A program made the position numbers and the translations under genes. Below, piece by piece: positions 33,975-43,647 of a stretch of 64,000 bases of DNA. Positions within the stretch are counted from its first letter, which is position 1, and every line of letters starts with the position of its first letter. This DNA is from Bacteroidales bacterium. Lineage in GTDB: Bacteria > Bacteroidota > Bacteroidia > Bacteroidales > Lentimicrobiaceae. The notes below the pieces were generated by a model. The model worked only from the letters and a program-made list of their open reading frames with translations, had not been told where the DNA came from and did not search any database. The stretch is taken from the NCBI GenBank assembly GCA_016705005.1, contig JADIZB010000035.1, positions 1 through 64,000 on the forward strand, given 5' to 3'.

Positions 33975-35222
33975 TTACATTTTTTTATCAATATATTCGG
34001 TCAGTTTTCCGAGCATATTGACATAACTGCCGAATTCATTGTCGTACCACCCGAATATCTTGGCATGGCAAACGGGGATCATAACGTCCTGTGAAAGATC
34101 GACACCGAAATTTCTGAGCAATGATGGGTTCAGCGCCATGAAACCAGTGCGTGTATGGGTTTCGATGCCTTCGATCACAACAGCGGCGCGGCGACCGATC
34201 ATATCGGCACTCACATTCTGTTCTTCGCTGAACTCGAGCAGGCCATTGGCCGGCCCATTTGCAGCCATTGCGTAAACCTGATTCAGAAACTCACGGGTAA
34301 TGACGGGATCACCGATTTCGTTGAGTGGTGAATGGAAGGTTACATTCAGGATTATCAGGCTGGCCGTGTTGGTCGGGATGCGGACTGAATCGGCCATAAA
34401 TCCCACTTTCTGAACTTCAGGCAGGATTTTTTCAAGAGCTTTGGCAGCACCGGTTGATGTAATTATGATGTTATTGAGAACCGACCTGCTTTTACGGAGG
34501 TCTGAAGTTCCGGCTGAAGGCACTGAATCGAGGATGCTTTGCGTGCTGGTAGAGGCATGGATGGTTGACATCGATGCTGTTAGTATTGTTGAGGTTTCAG
34601 GTGTATCCAGCAAGGGTTTCATCATATGTGAAAGACCGGTGGTAGTGCAGCTTGCCGCGGAGATGATATGATGTTTATTTACCTCGAAATCAAGGTGGTT
34701 GATGCCGAAAACCATCATTGTTGAATCGCCGGGCATTTTCAGTGTTGAGTCCTTGATTTTGAATGGAGCACTGGCCACCACTTTTTCGGCTCCGGCTTCG
34801 AGATGGCCACGCAGACTACCTTTCGCACTGTCGGCAGGAACTGTCGGATCGAGGAAAGCACCTGTGCAGTCAACTACAAGCCTTACATTGTGGGCTGCCC
34901 AGTTGATGTCGCGGGGGTTACGCGCTGTGGTAAGAAACTGAACCGGCATACCGTCGATTTCTACCAGATTAATGGCCGAATCGAGAATCCTGACATCGCA
35001 CTTACGACCCGAACGACCATAAAGGAACACTGAAAGTGAACCATAGGTAGAATCATTCACGATATTATGAATCAGAGCCTCGAGGTTTTTACCTACCCCA
35101 CGTCCGACATTCACGACAATACCACCAAAATTTTTATTCAATAAATGATTCCAGAGGGTAAGTTTACCTATTCTGCCCGCACCGTTTATACCGAGCAGGT
35201 TTTTTCCATTCGGTCTTTCCAT
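33975..35222 (-). CDS. Glyceraldehyde-3-phosphate dehydrogenase-like protein
   Basis: The 415-residue protein is longer than the usual 330-340. A Rossmann start (LLGINGAGRIGKLTLWNHL) is followed by an extended N-terminal section. The catalytic Cys192 sits in SAASCTTTGLSHMM. The paired His region reads STIHASTSTQSILDSVP in place of the usual TTVHAYTNDQ, and GAAKAL, VRIPT and WYDNEFGSYVNML are present. It interconverts glyceraldehyde-3-phosphate and 1,3-bisphosphoglycerate with NAD(P). The altered substrate loop and extra length suggest a divergent isoform. It lies 47 bases after the PPDK-like gene on the same strand, implying a shared transcript for lower glycolysis/gluconeogenesis. Confidence 0.85.
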   Translation of the reverse strand: MERPNGKNLLGINGAGRIGKLTLWNHLLNKNFGGIVVNVGRGVGKNLEALIHNIVNDSTYGSLSVFLYGRSGRKCDVRILDSAINLVEIDGMPVQFLTTARNPRDINWAAHNVRLVVDCTGAFLDPTVPADSAKGSLRGHLEAGAEKVVASAPFKIKDSTLKMPGDSTMMVFGINHLDFEVNKHHIISAASCTTTGLSHMMKPLLDTPETSTILTASMSTIHASTSTQSILDSVPSAGTSDLRKSRSVLNNIIITSTGAAKALEKILPEVQKVGFMADSVRIPTNTASLIILNVTFHSPLNEIGDPVITREFLNQVYAMAANGPANGLLEFSEEQNVSADMIGRRAAVVIEGIETHTRTGFMALNPSLLRNFGVDLSQDVMIPVCHAKIFGWYDNEFGSYVNMLGKLTEYIDKKM

Positions 35223-35269
35223 AATATATGCCTGTTTTTATGTTTCAGTTTAACGTTGCAATTTACAAA

Positions 35270-38200
35270 TTACATCAGTTCAGCCAGTTTAACCGGGTAA
35301 TTTCCTTCATAAATGTTGCCAAGGTGCCCGTCGATGGCAATAAGGTCACCGCTTTTGAGGGTTTTTCCATTGATAACAAAGTTCTTATCCTTCTCATTAA
35401 CAAACAATTCCGTACAGTTAACCACACAGGTTTTGTCGAGTCTGACCGCAGTAACGGCAGCATGGGAAGTAGACCCTCCACGGGCAGTAACAAGGCCATC
35501 GCAGGCAAAGATCATTCCTATATCATCGGGAACAGTATCAGGTCTGACCAGAATCTTATTTTCCTTTCTATCGGCATACTTTTTCAGATCGTCCATGTCA
35601 AAGGCCAGAATTCCATTCATTACTCCCTTACCGAGACCGATACCTCTGCCCAGAAGAAGCATTTCGCTCAATTTGCAGTCGAATACATAACTCAGGTCAG
35701 GTTTCCTGATCTCCTGATCGCGTGTCTGCAGAATATACAGGTCCTCCGGGTTATCGCTTTCGAATGTAAATTCAATCTCCTGATGGCTGAAACCATGGGT
35801 CTCGGTGAGTGCTTCGGCAACCTGCAGAAGCTTCGCATAAATCCCGGGCACCGCAGTCTGGAGAGAGACTCCCTTGTCACCAAACATCAGCTTGCGCTGT
35901 CGTTCCGTCACCGGCCACGGATGAACCAGTCCGGCCACGATATCTTCGCCCTGGCTGCAAAAAGTAAAATCACCATACAGGTGAACGCCGGGCTGCTCAA
36001 GATCGGGGGCATGGGTAAAGAGCACCCCGGTACCGGAGTTCCGGTGCAGATTACCAAGTACCATTTTCTGTATGATGGCGGCCGTGCCCCATTCCCCGGC
36101 AATCTGAAGATAATCGCGGTAAACCTGTGCCCTTTCGCTCGACCATGACTCCAGCACATTAAAGATTACCTGTTTTAATTGTTCAAATGGTTCTTCGTTA
36201 AAGTGAATGTTATGCCCCTGAAGGATTTCCTTATAAGTAAAAGCCATTTCGCGCATCTGGGCCGGAGGAAAGTCAATTTTCTGGTTGATTCCGTAACGTT
36301 TCTTAAAGTCTATCATCACCATATCGAACTCATCGCGCGATATCCCGTAAGCCATCCCCCAGCTCTGCAGAAAACGGCGGTAACAATCCCAGGATGTCCA
36401 GCCAAAATTGGGCTGCTTGCTCAACGCTTCCACAATATCATCATTCAGGCCGACATTGAGGTATGTATTCATGGCTCCGGGCATCGAAATGGCCGTTCCT
36501 GACCTGACGGAAAGCAGCAGAGGGTTGTTGGGATTCCCGAACTGTTGTCCTGTCAGCTTTTCAAGTGCCGTCACCTGCCGCCTGATCATCTGATCGAGTT
36601 CTTTCTCAATGAATGGGTTCTGCTGTATGGCTTCGCGTCTCCTGAATATTTCAGTGGTAAGTACAAAACCTGGTGGTATGGGAAACCCCAATAAAAAAAG
36701 CTTTTTCAGGAAGTATGCCTTGGAACCGAGAAACACCTGGTTGTCCATTTCGGGTGTTTCCCTGTAAAGTGAGGAAATCACAAGATCGGTATTGTACGAC
36801 ATGATGCTCCGTATAATATCTTCAGGATATGTATCAACCATTTGTCGGAATGAGCCGAGGATGCGGGAAATAAATGCATCGAGTTGCTGCACCATAAATG
36901 CTGATGAGAGCATTTCGCGGTAAAACTGTTCTGATTTCCTTACGAGGAACTGTTTGCCGGCCGCATCATCGCGTTTCATCTCTTCGGGGAAAATCTGCGG
37001 AACAACTACCCTGAGCTGCCGGTCATAAATCCTGAGAAAATACTTACTGATGATCTCGCGCACACTGCCCGACATAAACTGCAGGATGTTGATGTACTGG
37101 CCGACCGAAAAACTTGATGAACTGAGGCTGAACCGGAACATTTTCAGGTTGGAATCATACCCCTGATCGCTGATTCCATCCAGTTCAAGCCCTTCGCGGA
37201 AAAGTTCAAGTACAAGGTAAATACGGCGCAGCGTTTTGGCAGTGATGTAATCGAGGTTTATACTGCTCACCAGCTGCTCCATTAGTCCTGAAGCAACCTT
37301 CTCGAGGCGGAAAGCCAAACCCAGTGCTTCGAATTTGGGTTCCCTGTATTTGCCGTACATACTGGGAATACCTATAGCAATGTGACGCTTGTGATAGATA
37401 TCCTCCCAACCCTCTGTTTTCTCTTCACTCATGATGATGGTGTTCAGCTTTCGCATGAAGTGAAACACCTGCCTCAATGAGCGGTCGGGCAGGTTCCTGT
37501 CGATCACGTTCAACAACCCATCAATCTCGGTTTGATTGAAGAAATTGAATTTGTGCAGCAGAAAACCCAGATTCACTGTATTGAAGGAGTATTTTTCGCG
37601 CAATAATTCAATCAACCTGAAGATGTAGTACAACCTTTGCTTGTCGAGGGAATTGTCCGAAGGAAGTCCTTCAAGCTGCTTCCTGATTTTATCTGATGTC
37701 AGGTTCATCAGCACATCAGGCATACAGTTGTTTGCTTCACAAAGGTTTTTCAGCAATTCGTTGATTCCGGAAAACCACATTGAATCCGGCGAAAGAAACA
37801 TCTTAACATCTTCGGGAAGCTTTTCTTCAAGCGGAGCTGCATTGCCATCATACCAATACCTGATTATATTTGTGGTCAGGTCGATGTGCGTATTATTGCT
37901 CTCTGTGTGAACCTGCTTTCTCAGGAAATGAATCAGCCGGTCGTTGCGGTGCGAGAGTTCGTCCATCGCAGTGGTCACCTCCCGCAATTCTCCTTCGGCC
38001 CCGATTTCGTTGAAATACACCGGGAAAAGCCTTGCCAGCTGCTTGATCTGCTTGAAGATGGGTTTGATATCTGAATTCAGCAGGGCAGTGACATCGCGCT
38101 GGAAAAGGTCGGTATCGGAAACAAACACGCCTCCCAACCTGAGGTGGATGATAAGGGCAGAAAGCAGGTCACGGAAAGTCAGTGGTGAGTACTCGATGAG

Positions 38201-39367
38201 TTCCATCCATACACGTATGTTCTTGATGTGATATTCATTCACTTCAAGCTGCCAGTCTTTCGAAACATACATAATGCCCGGGGCTATAAAACCATGACGT
38301 ATCAGCAGTTTTTCGTAATGAGAGATGTGAAGCTGGTTATCGGTCCTGAAAATTTCTTTTCCGAGCGTCAGGATGCAATCGAGCACCGTCCCCGGGTTGC
38401 TGGTTTTAAGGTCGCTGAATAGCTTGAAGATGTTGTCGAGAAATCCGAAAACCTCATCACTCGACAATTCATTTTTAATGTTACGAAGCAGATTGTTGAA
38501 ATCCCTCAGCAACAATTCCTTTTGGTTCTGCATGCCTTCAAGGTGCAACAGATAGAGCAGGAAATAGAATTTCTCGTGAAAACGCTCGAAGCCATGGTGA
38601 AGCTGCCTTATGTGAAGCGAAATATCGTTAAATCCGGGAATCTTCAACAGGGAAGGCCAGTCGCCGGCCTTTTCGGTTTCCGCAATCATACCATTGAACC
38701 ATTCCTTGCCGATGCTGCTGAATTTGCTTCGGCTGCCCTGACTGAAAAGGTTGCTTTTTTGCCCTAGCCACTGATCCACCTTAGTAGTATCACGCCAGTA
38801 GGTTGCTGTAGCTATAAGAACTTTCTTTGCAAGTCCGATTGCTTCAGCACCAGTTTTATCAGGCCATTCCGCCCGTGAAAATACCCGGAGCATGTAGGTT
38901 GAATTCCGGGTAACTGCAGCGCTGTGTTTCTGCGCTGCATGTGCTATAACCCTGATGGCTGATAAAATTGACTGCTGTCTGTCAACCGGAGGTTCCAGCA
39001 ACTTTTCCAGCAGTTCAAGCAGGGTATGAATGGCTTCTTCACCGGTGCTTTCGCTCAATGGTCTGTCAAGAACACCGGCAAAAAGGTTAAGTATACTTTT
39101 CCAGGCTTCCTCTGAATGCTCCGGCTTATCATAAAACCAGAAATCACCCAGGCTGATGCTGCGCAACTGGCCAATAACAAAGCCACTGTTTGAGAAGGGA
39201 TGATTATATTCATTCAGACATTCGTTTGCCCGTGTATGAATGCTGTAATAGTCAGCTGAGAGTTTCAGAAACCTGAGGTGATCAGGGGGTATATTTATTT
39301 TATCAGTCCGGGTTTCGCGCAGGTTAGCCGCCAGTGCATCCGATTTCAGGGCATTGTCTTTATTCAT
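35270..39367 (-). CDS. PEP/pyruvate-binding (PPDK-like) protein lacking the PEP-binding TIM barrel
   Basis: An ATG at 39430 is in frame, but the Met at 39367 (MNKDNALKSDALAANL) is preferred because the preceding stretch is hydrophobic and atypical. The product is then 1365 residues. The first ~870 are helical with no family I can name. An ATP-grasp pyruvate/phosphate dikinase domain follows (GSKAYFLKKLFLLGFPIPPGF, LLSVRSGTAISMPGAMNTY, SGTGVLFTHAP). The swivelling domain has the phospho-accepting His in GGSTSHAAVTAVRL (His1323 counted from 39430). The chain ends at LGNIYEGNYPVKLAELM, without the C-terminal PEP-utilising barrel. It may transfer phosphate to another partner or be regulatory rather than a true PPDK. 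Confidence 0.8.
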   Translation of the reverse strand: MNKDNALKSDALAANLRETRTDKINIPPDHLRFLKLSADYYSIHTRANECLNEYNHPFSNSGFVIGQLRSISLGDFWFYDKPEHSEEAWKSILNLFAGVLDRPLSESTGEEAIHTLLELLEKLLEPPVDRQQSILSAIRVIAHAAQKHSAAVTRNSTYMLRVFSRAEWPDKTGAEAIGLAKKVLIATATYWRDTTKVDQWLGQKSNLFSQGSRSKFSSIGKEWFNGMIAETEKAGDWPSLLKIPGFNDISLHIRQLHHGFERFHEKFYFLLYLLHLEGMQNQKELLLRDFNNLLRNIKNELSSDEVFGFLDNIFKLFSDLKTSNPGTVLDCILTLGKEIFRTDNQLHISHYEKLLIRHGFIAPGIMYVSKDWQLEVNEYHIKNIRVWMELIEYSPLTFRDLLSALIIHLRLGGVFVSDTDLFQRDVTALLNSDIKPIFKQIKQLARLFPVYFNEIGAEGELREVTTAMDELSHRNDRLIHFLRKQVHTESNNTHIDLTTNIIRYWYDGNAAPLEEKLPEDVKMFLSPDSMWFSGINELLKNLCEANNCMPDVLMNLTSDKIRKQLEGLPSDNSLDKQRLYYIFRLIELLREKYSFNTVNLGFLLHKFNFFNQTEIDGLLNVIDRNLPDRSLRQVFHFMRKLNTIIMSEEKTEGWEDIYHKRHIAIGIPSMYGKYREPKFEALGLAFRLEKVASGLMEQLVSSINLDYITAKTLRRIYLVLELFREGLELDGISDQGYDSNLKMFRFSLSSSSFSVGQYINILQFMSGSVREIISKYFLRIYDRQLRVVVPQIFPEEMKRDDAAGKQFLVRKSEQFYREMLSSAFMVQQLDAFISRILGSFRQMVDTYPEDIIRSIMSYNTDLVISSLYRETPEMDNQVFLGSKAYFLKKLFLLGFPIPPGFVLTTEIFRRREAIQQNPFIEKELDQMIRRQVTALEKLTGQQFGNPNNPLLLSVRSGTAISMPGAMNTYLNVGLNDDIVEALSKQPNFGWTSWDCYRRFLQSWGMAYGISRDEFDMVMIDFKKRYGINQKIDFPPAQMREMAFTYKEILQGHNIHFNEEPFEQLKQVIFNVLESWSSERAQVYRDYLQIAGEWGTAAIIQKMVLGNLHRNSGTGVLFTHAPDLEQPGVHLYGDFTFCSQGEDIVAGLVHPWPVTERQRKLMFGDKGVSLQTAVPGIYAKLLQVAEALTETHGFSHQEIEFTFESDNPEDLYILQTRDQEIRKPDLSYVFDCKLSEMLLLGRGIGLGKGVMNGILAFDMDDLKKYADRKENKILVRPDTVPDDIGMIFACDGLVTARGGSTSHAAVTAVRLDKTCVVNCTELFVNEKDKNFVINGKTLKSGDLIAIDGHLGNIYEGNYPVKLAELM

Positions 39368-39501
39368 GAAGGCATATTTTGGTGCTAATATAACAATTAT
39401 CGCAGACAGAGTTCGCTGTGAAGTACGCATGAATTCTGAAAAATTAAATTCCTGTATGATCCGGCCAACACTGCTATTTCAGAAGTCAGATACAATGAAC
39501 C

Positions 39502-39533
39502 ATGTTCGTACTGACATAAATATCTTACTTTTG
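39502..39533 (+). promoter_or_regulatory. Promoter of the DedA-family gene
   Basis: TACTTTTG (39526-39533) fits the -7 box, with ATGTTC (39502-39507) in the -33 position as a weak match. The leader before the ATG at 39553 is only about 13 bases. Confidence 0.4.
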
Positions 39534-39552
39534 CATCCAAAACAGCGTAGAA

Positions 39553-40164
39553 ATGCTTGAAGCCCTGCACTCAGTTATAGACTGGTATATGTTAAATATC
39601 AGCTATCTCACGATTTTCATATTAATGGCCATCGAAGGGTCATTTATTCCATTTCCTTCAGAAGTTGTAATTCCACCAGCTGCATGGAAAGCAGCACAGG
39701 GAGAAATGAACATCTTTCTGGTAGTGATTGTCGGCACTTTGGGGGCATTGGCTGGTTCTCTGATAAATTATTACCTGTCCTATTTTCTGGGAAGGAAAAT
39801 CGTATATGCTTTTGCTGAAACAAAAGTGGCCCGTATACTTCTTATCACTCCTGAAAAAGTCGGGCAGGCAGAGAGCTATTTCGTTAAGCATGGCAAAAGT
39901 TCGACCTTTATAGGCCGTCTGGTTCCGGGAGTCAGGCAACTGATTTCAATTCCGGCCGGGCTTGCAAAAATGCCGATGAAAGATTTTCTCCTGTACACAA
40001 TTCTTGGTGCCGGCATCTGGAACATAATTCTTGCTGCTCTGGGTTACTTTTTATATTCGCAAAAAGAGCTGCTTGAACTGTATTACCATGAATTATCCTA
40101 TGCCATGCTTGCACTTGGTGTCATCTTTGTCGGATATCTGATTTTCAAAGGAACAAGAAAATAG
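39553..40164 (+). CDS. DedA family inner-membrane protein
   Basis: The 203 residues have four to five membrane segments (YLTIFILMAIEGSFIPF, IFLVVIVGTLGALAGSLINYYLSYFLG, YTILGAGIWNIILAALGYFLY, YAMLALGVIFVGYLIF). The DedA/VTT signatures are EGSFIPFPSEVVIPPAA and F.GRLVPGVRQLISIPAGLAKM. Family members act as lipid flippases/transporters for undecaprenyl-phosphate or phosphatidylethanolamine and support envelope homeostasis. It is transcribed away from the PPDK-like gene from its own promoter. Confidence 0.92.
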   Translation: MLEALHSVIDWYMLNISYLTIFILMAIEGSFIPFPSEVVIPPAAWKAAQGEMNIFLVVIVGTLGALAGSLINYYLSYFLGRKIVYAFAETKVARILLITPEKVGQAESYFVKHGKSSTFIGRLVPGVRQLISIPAGLAKMPMKDFLLYTILGAGIWNIILAALGYFLYSQKELLELYYHELSYAMLALGVIFVGYLIFKGTRK

Positions 40165-40359
40165 TCCTTTCAAATTTCCCGGATTACCTGAGGCGGAAGG
40201 ATCTTTTCGCCGTTTGCTGCAATCATCCTTATGATAGCAAGTATCACGGGCAAACAATCTTCGGGTTTTAGTGTTTAGAATTACCCGTTTACATTCCGGG
40301 TCTCACTATCAAACCACCTTCACCTGCAGGTAAGCCTTCCGGGTATTAATACAGTTTTC

Positions 40360-41019
40360 ATGAAAAAAAAATTAGCTCTGAATAAAGTTAAAGTTAGCCG
40401 CCAGGTCGAAATAACCCCGGGCGTCTTTGTTCTCTCTTTCCCGCGACCGTGGGATTTCACAGCAGGGCAGGTCCTTGGAATCGGGGCACATGCCACCGAC
40501 GAAGCCAGACTATACAGCATTGCCAGCGGTGAACTCGACGACGAGGTTGACATACTCTATAACATCAACCCCGACGGAAAACTCACCCCATGGCTCGCCA
40601 GGGTTGTAACCGGTGATAATATCTGGGTTAGTGAGCCCTTTGGCTCATTTACCGGATCCGGCGAACCAGCCTGGTGGATAGCTTCGGGAACGGGTATTGC
40701 CCCTTTCAGCGCCATGTTCCGCACCGGACTTACCGCAGGTAAAAAGCTGATCCATGGCGGCCGCGATCTGAATTCATTTTATTTCAGCGAGACCTTCGTC
40801 CCTGCATTGAAAGACAATTATATCCGCTGCTGTTCACGCGACACCGCAGAAGGCATTTATGACGGGCGGATCACCAAATACCTCTCTGAAATACCGCAAC
40901 TACCTGCCGGTGAAAAATATTACCTTTGCGGCAGTGCCGAAATGGTGGTCGAAGTCCGTGACATCCTGATCTCGAAGGGTATTCCATTCGATAACATCAT
41001 TTCGGAAATCTATTTTTAA
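40360..41019 (+). CDS. Ferredoxin-NADP+ reductase-type flavoprotein
   Basis: The 219-residue protein combines an FAD-binding barrel (FTAGQVLGIGA and the flavin motif ARLYSIASG) with an NAD(P)-binding domain (WIASGTGIAPFSAMFRTGL, YYLCGSAEMVVEVRDILISKG). It has the typical acidic-aromatic end SEIYF. It should move electrons between NADPH and ferredoxin or flavodoxin. rlmN follows only four bases later, suggesting an operon. RlmN is a radical-SAM enzyme that needs reduced flavodoxin or ferredoxin, so the reductase may support it (inference). Confidence 0.88.
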   Translation: MKKKLALNKVKVSRQVEITPGVFVLSFPRPWDFTAGQVLGIGAHATDEARLYSIASGELDDEVDILYNINPDGKLTPWLARVVTGDNIWVSEPFGSFTGSGEPAWWIASGTGIAPFSAMFRTGLTAGKKLIHGGRDLNSFYFSETFVPALKDNYIRCCSRDTAEGIYDGRITKYLSEIPQLPAGEKYYLCGSAEMVVEVRDILISKGIPFDNIISEIYF

Positions 41020-41022
41020 AGA

Positions 41023-42069
41023 ATGTCCGACAACAAAGAACCCCTTTTCGGGAAAACACTATCTGAGCTGACAGAAATTGCAGGTCTTCTGGGGCTTCCG
41101 AAATATACCGGAGGCCAGTTGGCTTACTGGCTGTACAAAACGGATGTGGATTCCTTTGAAGGAATGACCAATGTTTCAAAAAAAACCAGGGCACAACTGG
41201 CTGAAAAGTATGAAATCGGGGTTCAACCGCCGGTGAATGTGTCGGCATCGGCCGATGGAACCAAAAAATACCTGTTCAGGGCAGGAAGCGGAAAATTCAT
41301 TGAAGCCGCTTACATCCCCGACGGAAAGCGGCATACCCTCTGTGTTTCATCACAGGTGGGCTGCAAAATGGGCTGTCTTTTCTGCATGACAGGCAAACAG
41401 GGCTTTCAGGGGCATCTCTCTGCAGGTGAAATTCTCAACCAACTGCGCAGCATCCCTGAGCGGAAAGAAATGACCAATGTTGTTTACATGGGTATGGGTG
41501 AGCCCTTCGATAACCTCGACGCGGTAATGAAAAGCCTTGAGATCCTCACTGCAGAATACGGTTTTGCCATCAGTGTAAGGAAAACAACGGTATCAACCAT
41601 CGGAATTGTACCGGCCATGCGGGTGTTCCTTGAAAAAAGCAAGTGCAACCTGGCTGTGAGCCTGCATACACCCTTCGATGAAGAACGCCGACGCCTGATG
41701 CCGATTCAGAATGTATATCCGCTGAAGGATGTAATAGATACCATCTGTGAATTTGACATTGGCAAATACCGGCGTGTTTCGTTCGAGTACATTATGTTCA
41801 AAGGTGTAAACGACTCCAGGCGCCATGTGAATGAGCTTGCCCGGGTGCTCAACAAAGTGAAAAGCCGCATTAACCTGATCCGCTTCCACCCCATTCCGGG
41901 AACACCTTTGCTCGGGTCGGACGAAGCAGCCATTGCCGACTTCCAGCAGGCCCTCAACGATAAAGGCATTGTAACCACGCTCAGAGCATCACGCGGACAG
42001 GATATCGACGCTGCCTGCGGACTGTTATCAACCAAAGAACTGGTAAAAGCACAGTCTGTGAATGAATAA
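41023..42069 (+). CDS. rlmN: 23S rRNA (adenine2503-C2)-methyltransferase RlmN
   Basis: The 348-residue radical-SAM enzyme methylates C2 of A2503 in 23S rRNA and A37 of some tRNAs. The [4Fe-4S] cluster motif CKMGCLFC has Cys114, Cys118 and Cys121. The GMGEPFDN motif follows, and the mechanistic Cys332 is near the C-terminus in DIDAACGLL. The N-terminal helical domain (1-90) and RFHPIPGTP are as in the family, and the length is normal. It begins four bases after the flavoprotein gene. Confidence 0.95.
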   Translation: MSDNKEPLFGKTLSELTEIAGLLGLPKYTGGQLAYWLYKTDVDSFEGMTNVSKKTRAQLAEKYEIGVQPPVNVSASADGTKKYLFRAGSGKFIEAAYIPDGKRHTLCVSSQVGCKMGCLFCMTGKQGFQGHLSAGEILNQLRSIPERKEMTNVVYMGMGEPFDNLDAVMKSLEILTAEYGFAISVRKTTVSTIGIVPAMRVFLEKSKCNLAVSLHTPFDEERRRLMPIQNVYPLKDVIDTICEFDIGKYRRVSFEYIMFKGVNDSRRHVNELARVLNKVKSRINLIRFHPIPGTPLLGSDEAAIADFQQALNDKGIVTTLRASRGQDIDAACGLLSTKELVKAQSVNE

Positions 42070-42255
42070 GCACCGGTAGATAAAGTGGCAAAAATTTCAG
42101 AAGTCTGAAATACTGCCATACACGGAAGAATCCGGATTATCTCTTCTGGAAATGAATTATTCAGGGATAATCTGCAACCTGACCAAAATCATGAAAGCAA
42201 ACATTTTATGCTTTCCGGTGCAAGACCATGAGAAAAAATATAATTAAACAGGCAT

Positions 42256-43605
42256 ATGCGTGACCTGACAGATGGCAGACCGGGAAAACTGATATTACAG
42301 TTTGCCACACCGATGCTGATCGGCAATGTTTTTCAGCAGTTGTATAATGTTACCGACAGCATCATCGTCGGAAGGTTTCTGGGGAAAGAAGCCCTGGCCG
42401 CCGTGGGTGCTTCCTTCCCGCTGATTTTCATGCTTATCTCCTTCGTCATCGGCATAGCTTCGGGGTCCACAATCATCATAGCCCAGTATTTCGGAGCGAA
42501 GGATCTGGCAAAGGTCCGCAGATCGGTCGACACCATGTACATTTACCTGTTTTTTGCTTCATTGCTGATAACAGTATTGGGAATTGCCTTCAGTGGCGCT
42601 GTTTTCAGGCTGATCAGACTGCCTGAAGAAATTATTCCACAGGCATCGCTCTATATGAATGTTTACCTGACAGGTACCCTGTTTTTCTTCGGCTTTAATG
42701 GCACCAGTGCTGTTCTCAGGGGACTGGGTGATTCAAAAACACCGCTTTACTTTCTGGTGATCTCTACCATAACCAATATTGTATTTGACCTGCTTTTCGT
42801 GGTCGTATTCAAATGGGGCATCGCCGGGGCTGCCTGGGCTACTGTTCTTTCCCAGGCAGGTGCTTTCCTTACACTCGTTCTCTACCTTAACCGGAAACAT
42901 GAACTGATGAACCTCTCGTGGCGTAAGCTGGAGTGGGACAAAAGCATATTCATTCAGAGTATCCGGATTGGAGTGCCGACCGGATTCCAGCAGACCTTTG
43001 TCTCACTTGGAATGCTTGCCCTGCTCAGAATTGTAAACGACTATGGCACCGACACTGTGGCGGCCTACAGTGTGGCCGGCCGCATCGACGGGCTCGCATC
43101 CCTGCCTGCCATGAACTTCGGGCAGGCCTTATCGACTTATACCGGACAAAACATTGGCGCCAACAAAATCAAACGGGTGAAGGAAGGACTGATTGCCACA
43201 CTGAACATGTCGGTGATCACTGCCGTGGTTACCTCCCTACTGGTGATGGTTTTCAGATATCAGCTGATGGCACTGTTTACCAACGATGCCAATGTCATCG
43301 CCATTGGCGGACGCTACCTGCTGATCGTCGGAGGATTTTATATTATGTTTTCGAGCATGTTCGTGATCGGCGGAGTGATGCGTGGTGCCGGCGACACCCT
43401 GATCCCCATGTTTATTACCCTGTTTTCGCTCTGGATTATCCGCATCCCCTTCGCCTGGATACTGTCGCACAAGATCGGTGTCGACGGCATCTGGTGGGCC
43501 ATCCCCATCGCCTGGTTTTTCGGGATGAGTTTTTCGTATGTTTATTACCGTACTGGTAAATGGAAACTGAAGACAGTGGTAAAATTCAGGGAGGCCGAAG
43601 AATAG
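42256..43605 (+). CDS. MATE family efflux transporter
   Basis: The 449 residues have twelve predicted membrane helices in two related halves. The start MRDLTDGRPGKLILQFATPMLIGNVFQQLYNVTDSIIVGRFLG is the typical MATE (NorM/DinF) entrance. It exports drugs or metabolites with H+ or Na+ antiport. The gene stands alone. Two short inverted repeats lie in its upstream region: ATTTCAGA/TCTGAAAT at 42094-42111 and GAAAGCA/TGCTTTC at 42193-42215. They may be an operator, or the end of the rlmN transcript. Confidence 0.93.
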   Translation: MRDLTDGRPGKLILQFATPMLIGNVFQQLYNVTDSIIVGRFLGKEALAAVGASFPLIFMLISFVIGIASGSTIIIAQYFGAKDLAKVRRSVDTMYIYLFFASLLITVLGIAFSGAVFRLIRLPEEIIPQASLYMNVYLTGTLFFFGFNGTSAVLRGLGDSKTPLYFLVISTITNIVFDLLFVVVFKWGIAGAAWATVLSQAGAFLTLVLYLNRKHELMNLSWRKLEWDKSIFIQSIRIGVPTGFQQTFVSLGMLALLRIVNDYGTDTVAAYSVAGRIDGLASLPAMNFGQALSTYTGQNIGANKIKRVKEGLIATLNMSVITAVVTSLLVMVFRYQLMALFTNDANVIAIGGRYLLIVGGFYIMFSSMFVIGGVMRGAGDTLIPMFITLFSLWIIRIPFAWILSHKIGVDGIWWAIPIAWFFGMSFSYVYYRTGKWKLKTVVKFREAEE

Positions 43606-43647
43606 ATGCTATAAGTTATTTTCAGCATCATTGTTACCCGTAAAATC

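Noticed and set aside
35228..36148. 306-codon plus-strand open frame opposite the PPDK-like gene
   Set aside because: It is antisense to a well-supported coding region (swivel domain with phospho-His) and shows no domain of its own.
42933..43559. 208-codon plus-strand open frame within the MATE gene
   Set aside because: It is an out-of-frame shadow with His, Arg and Cys-rich composition. The MATE frame is intact across the region.
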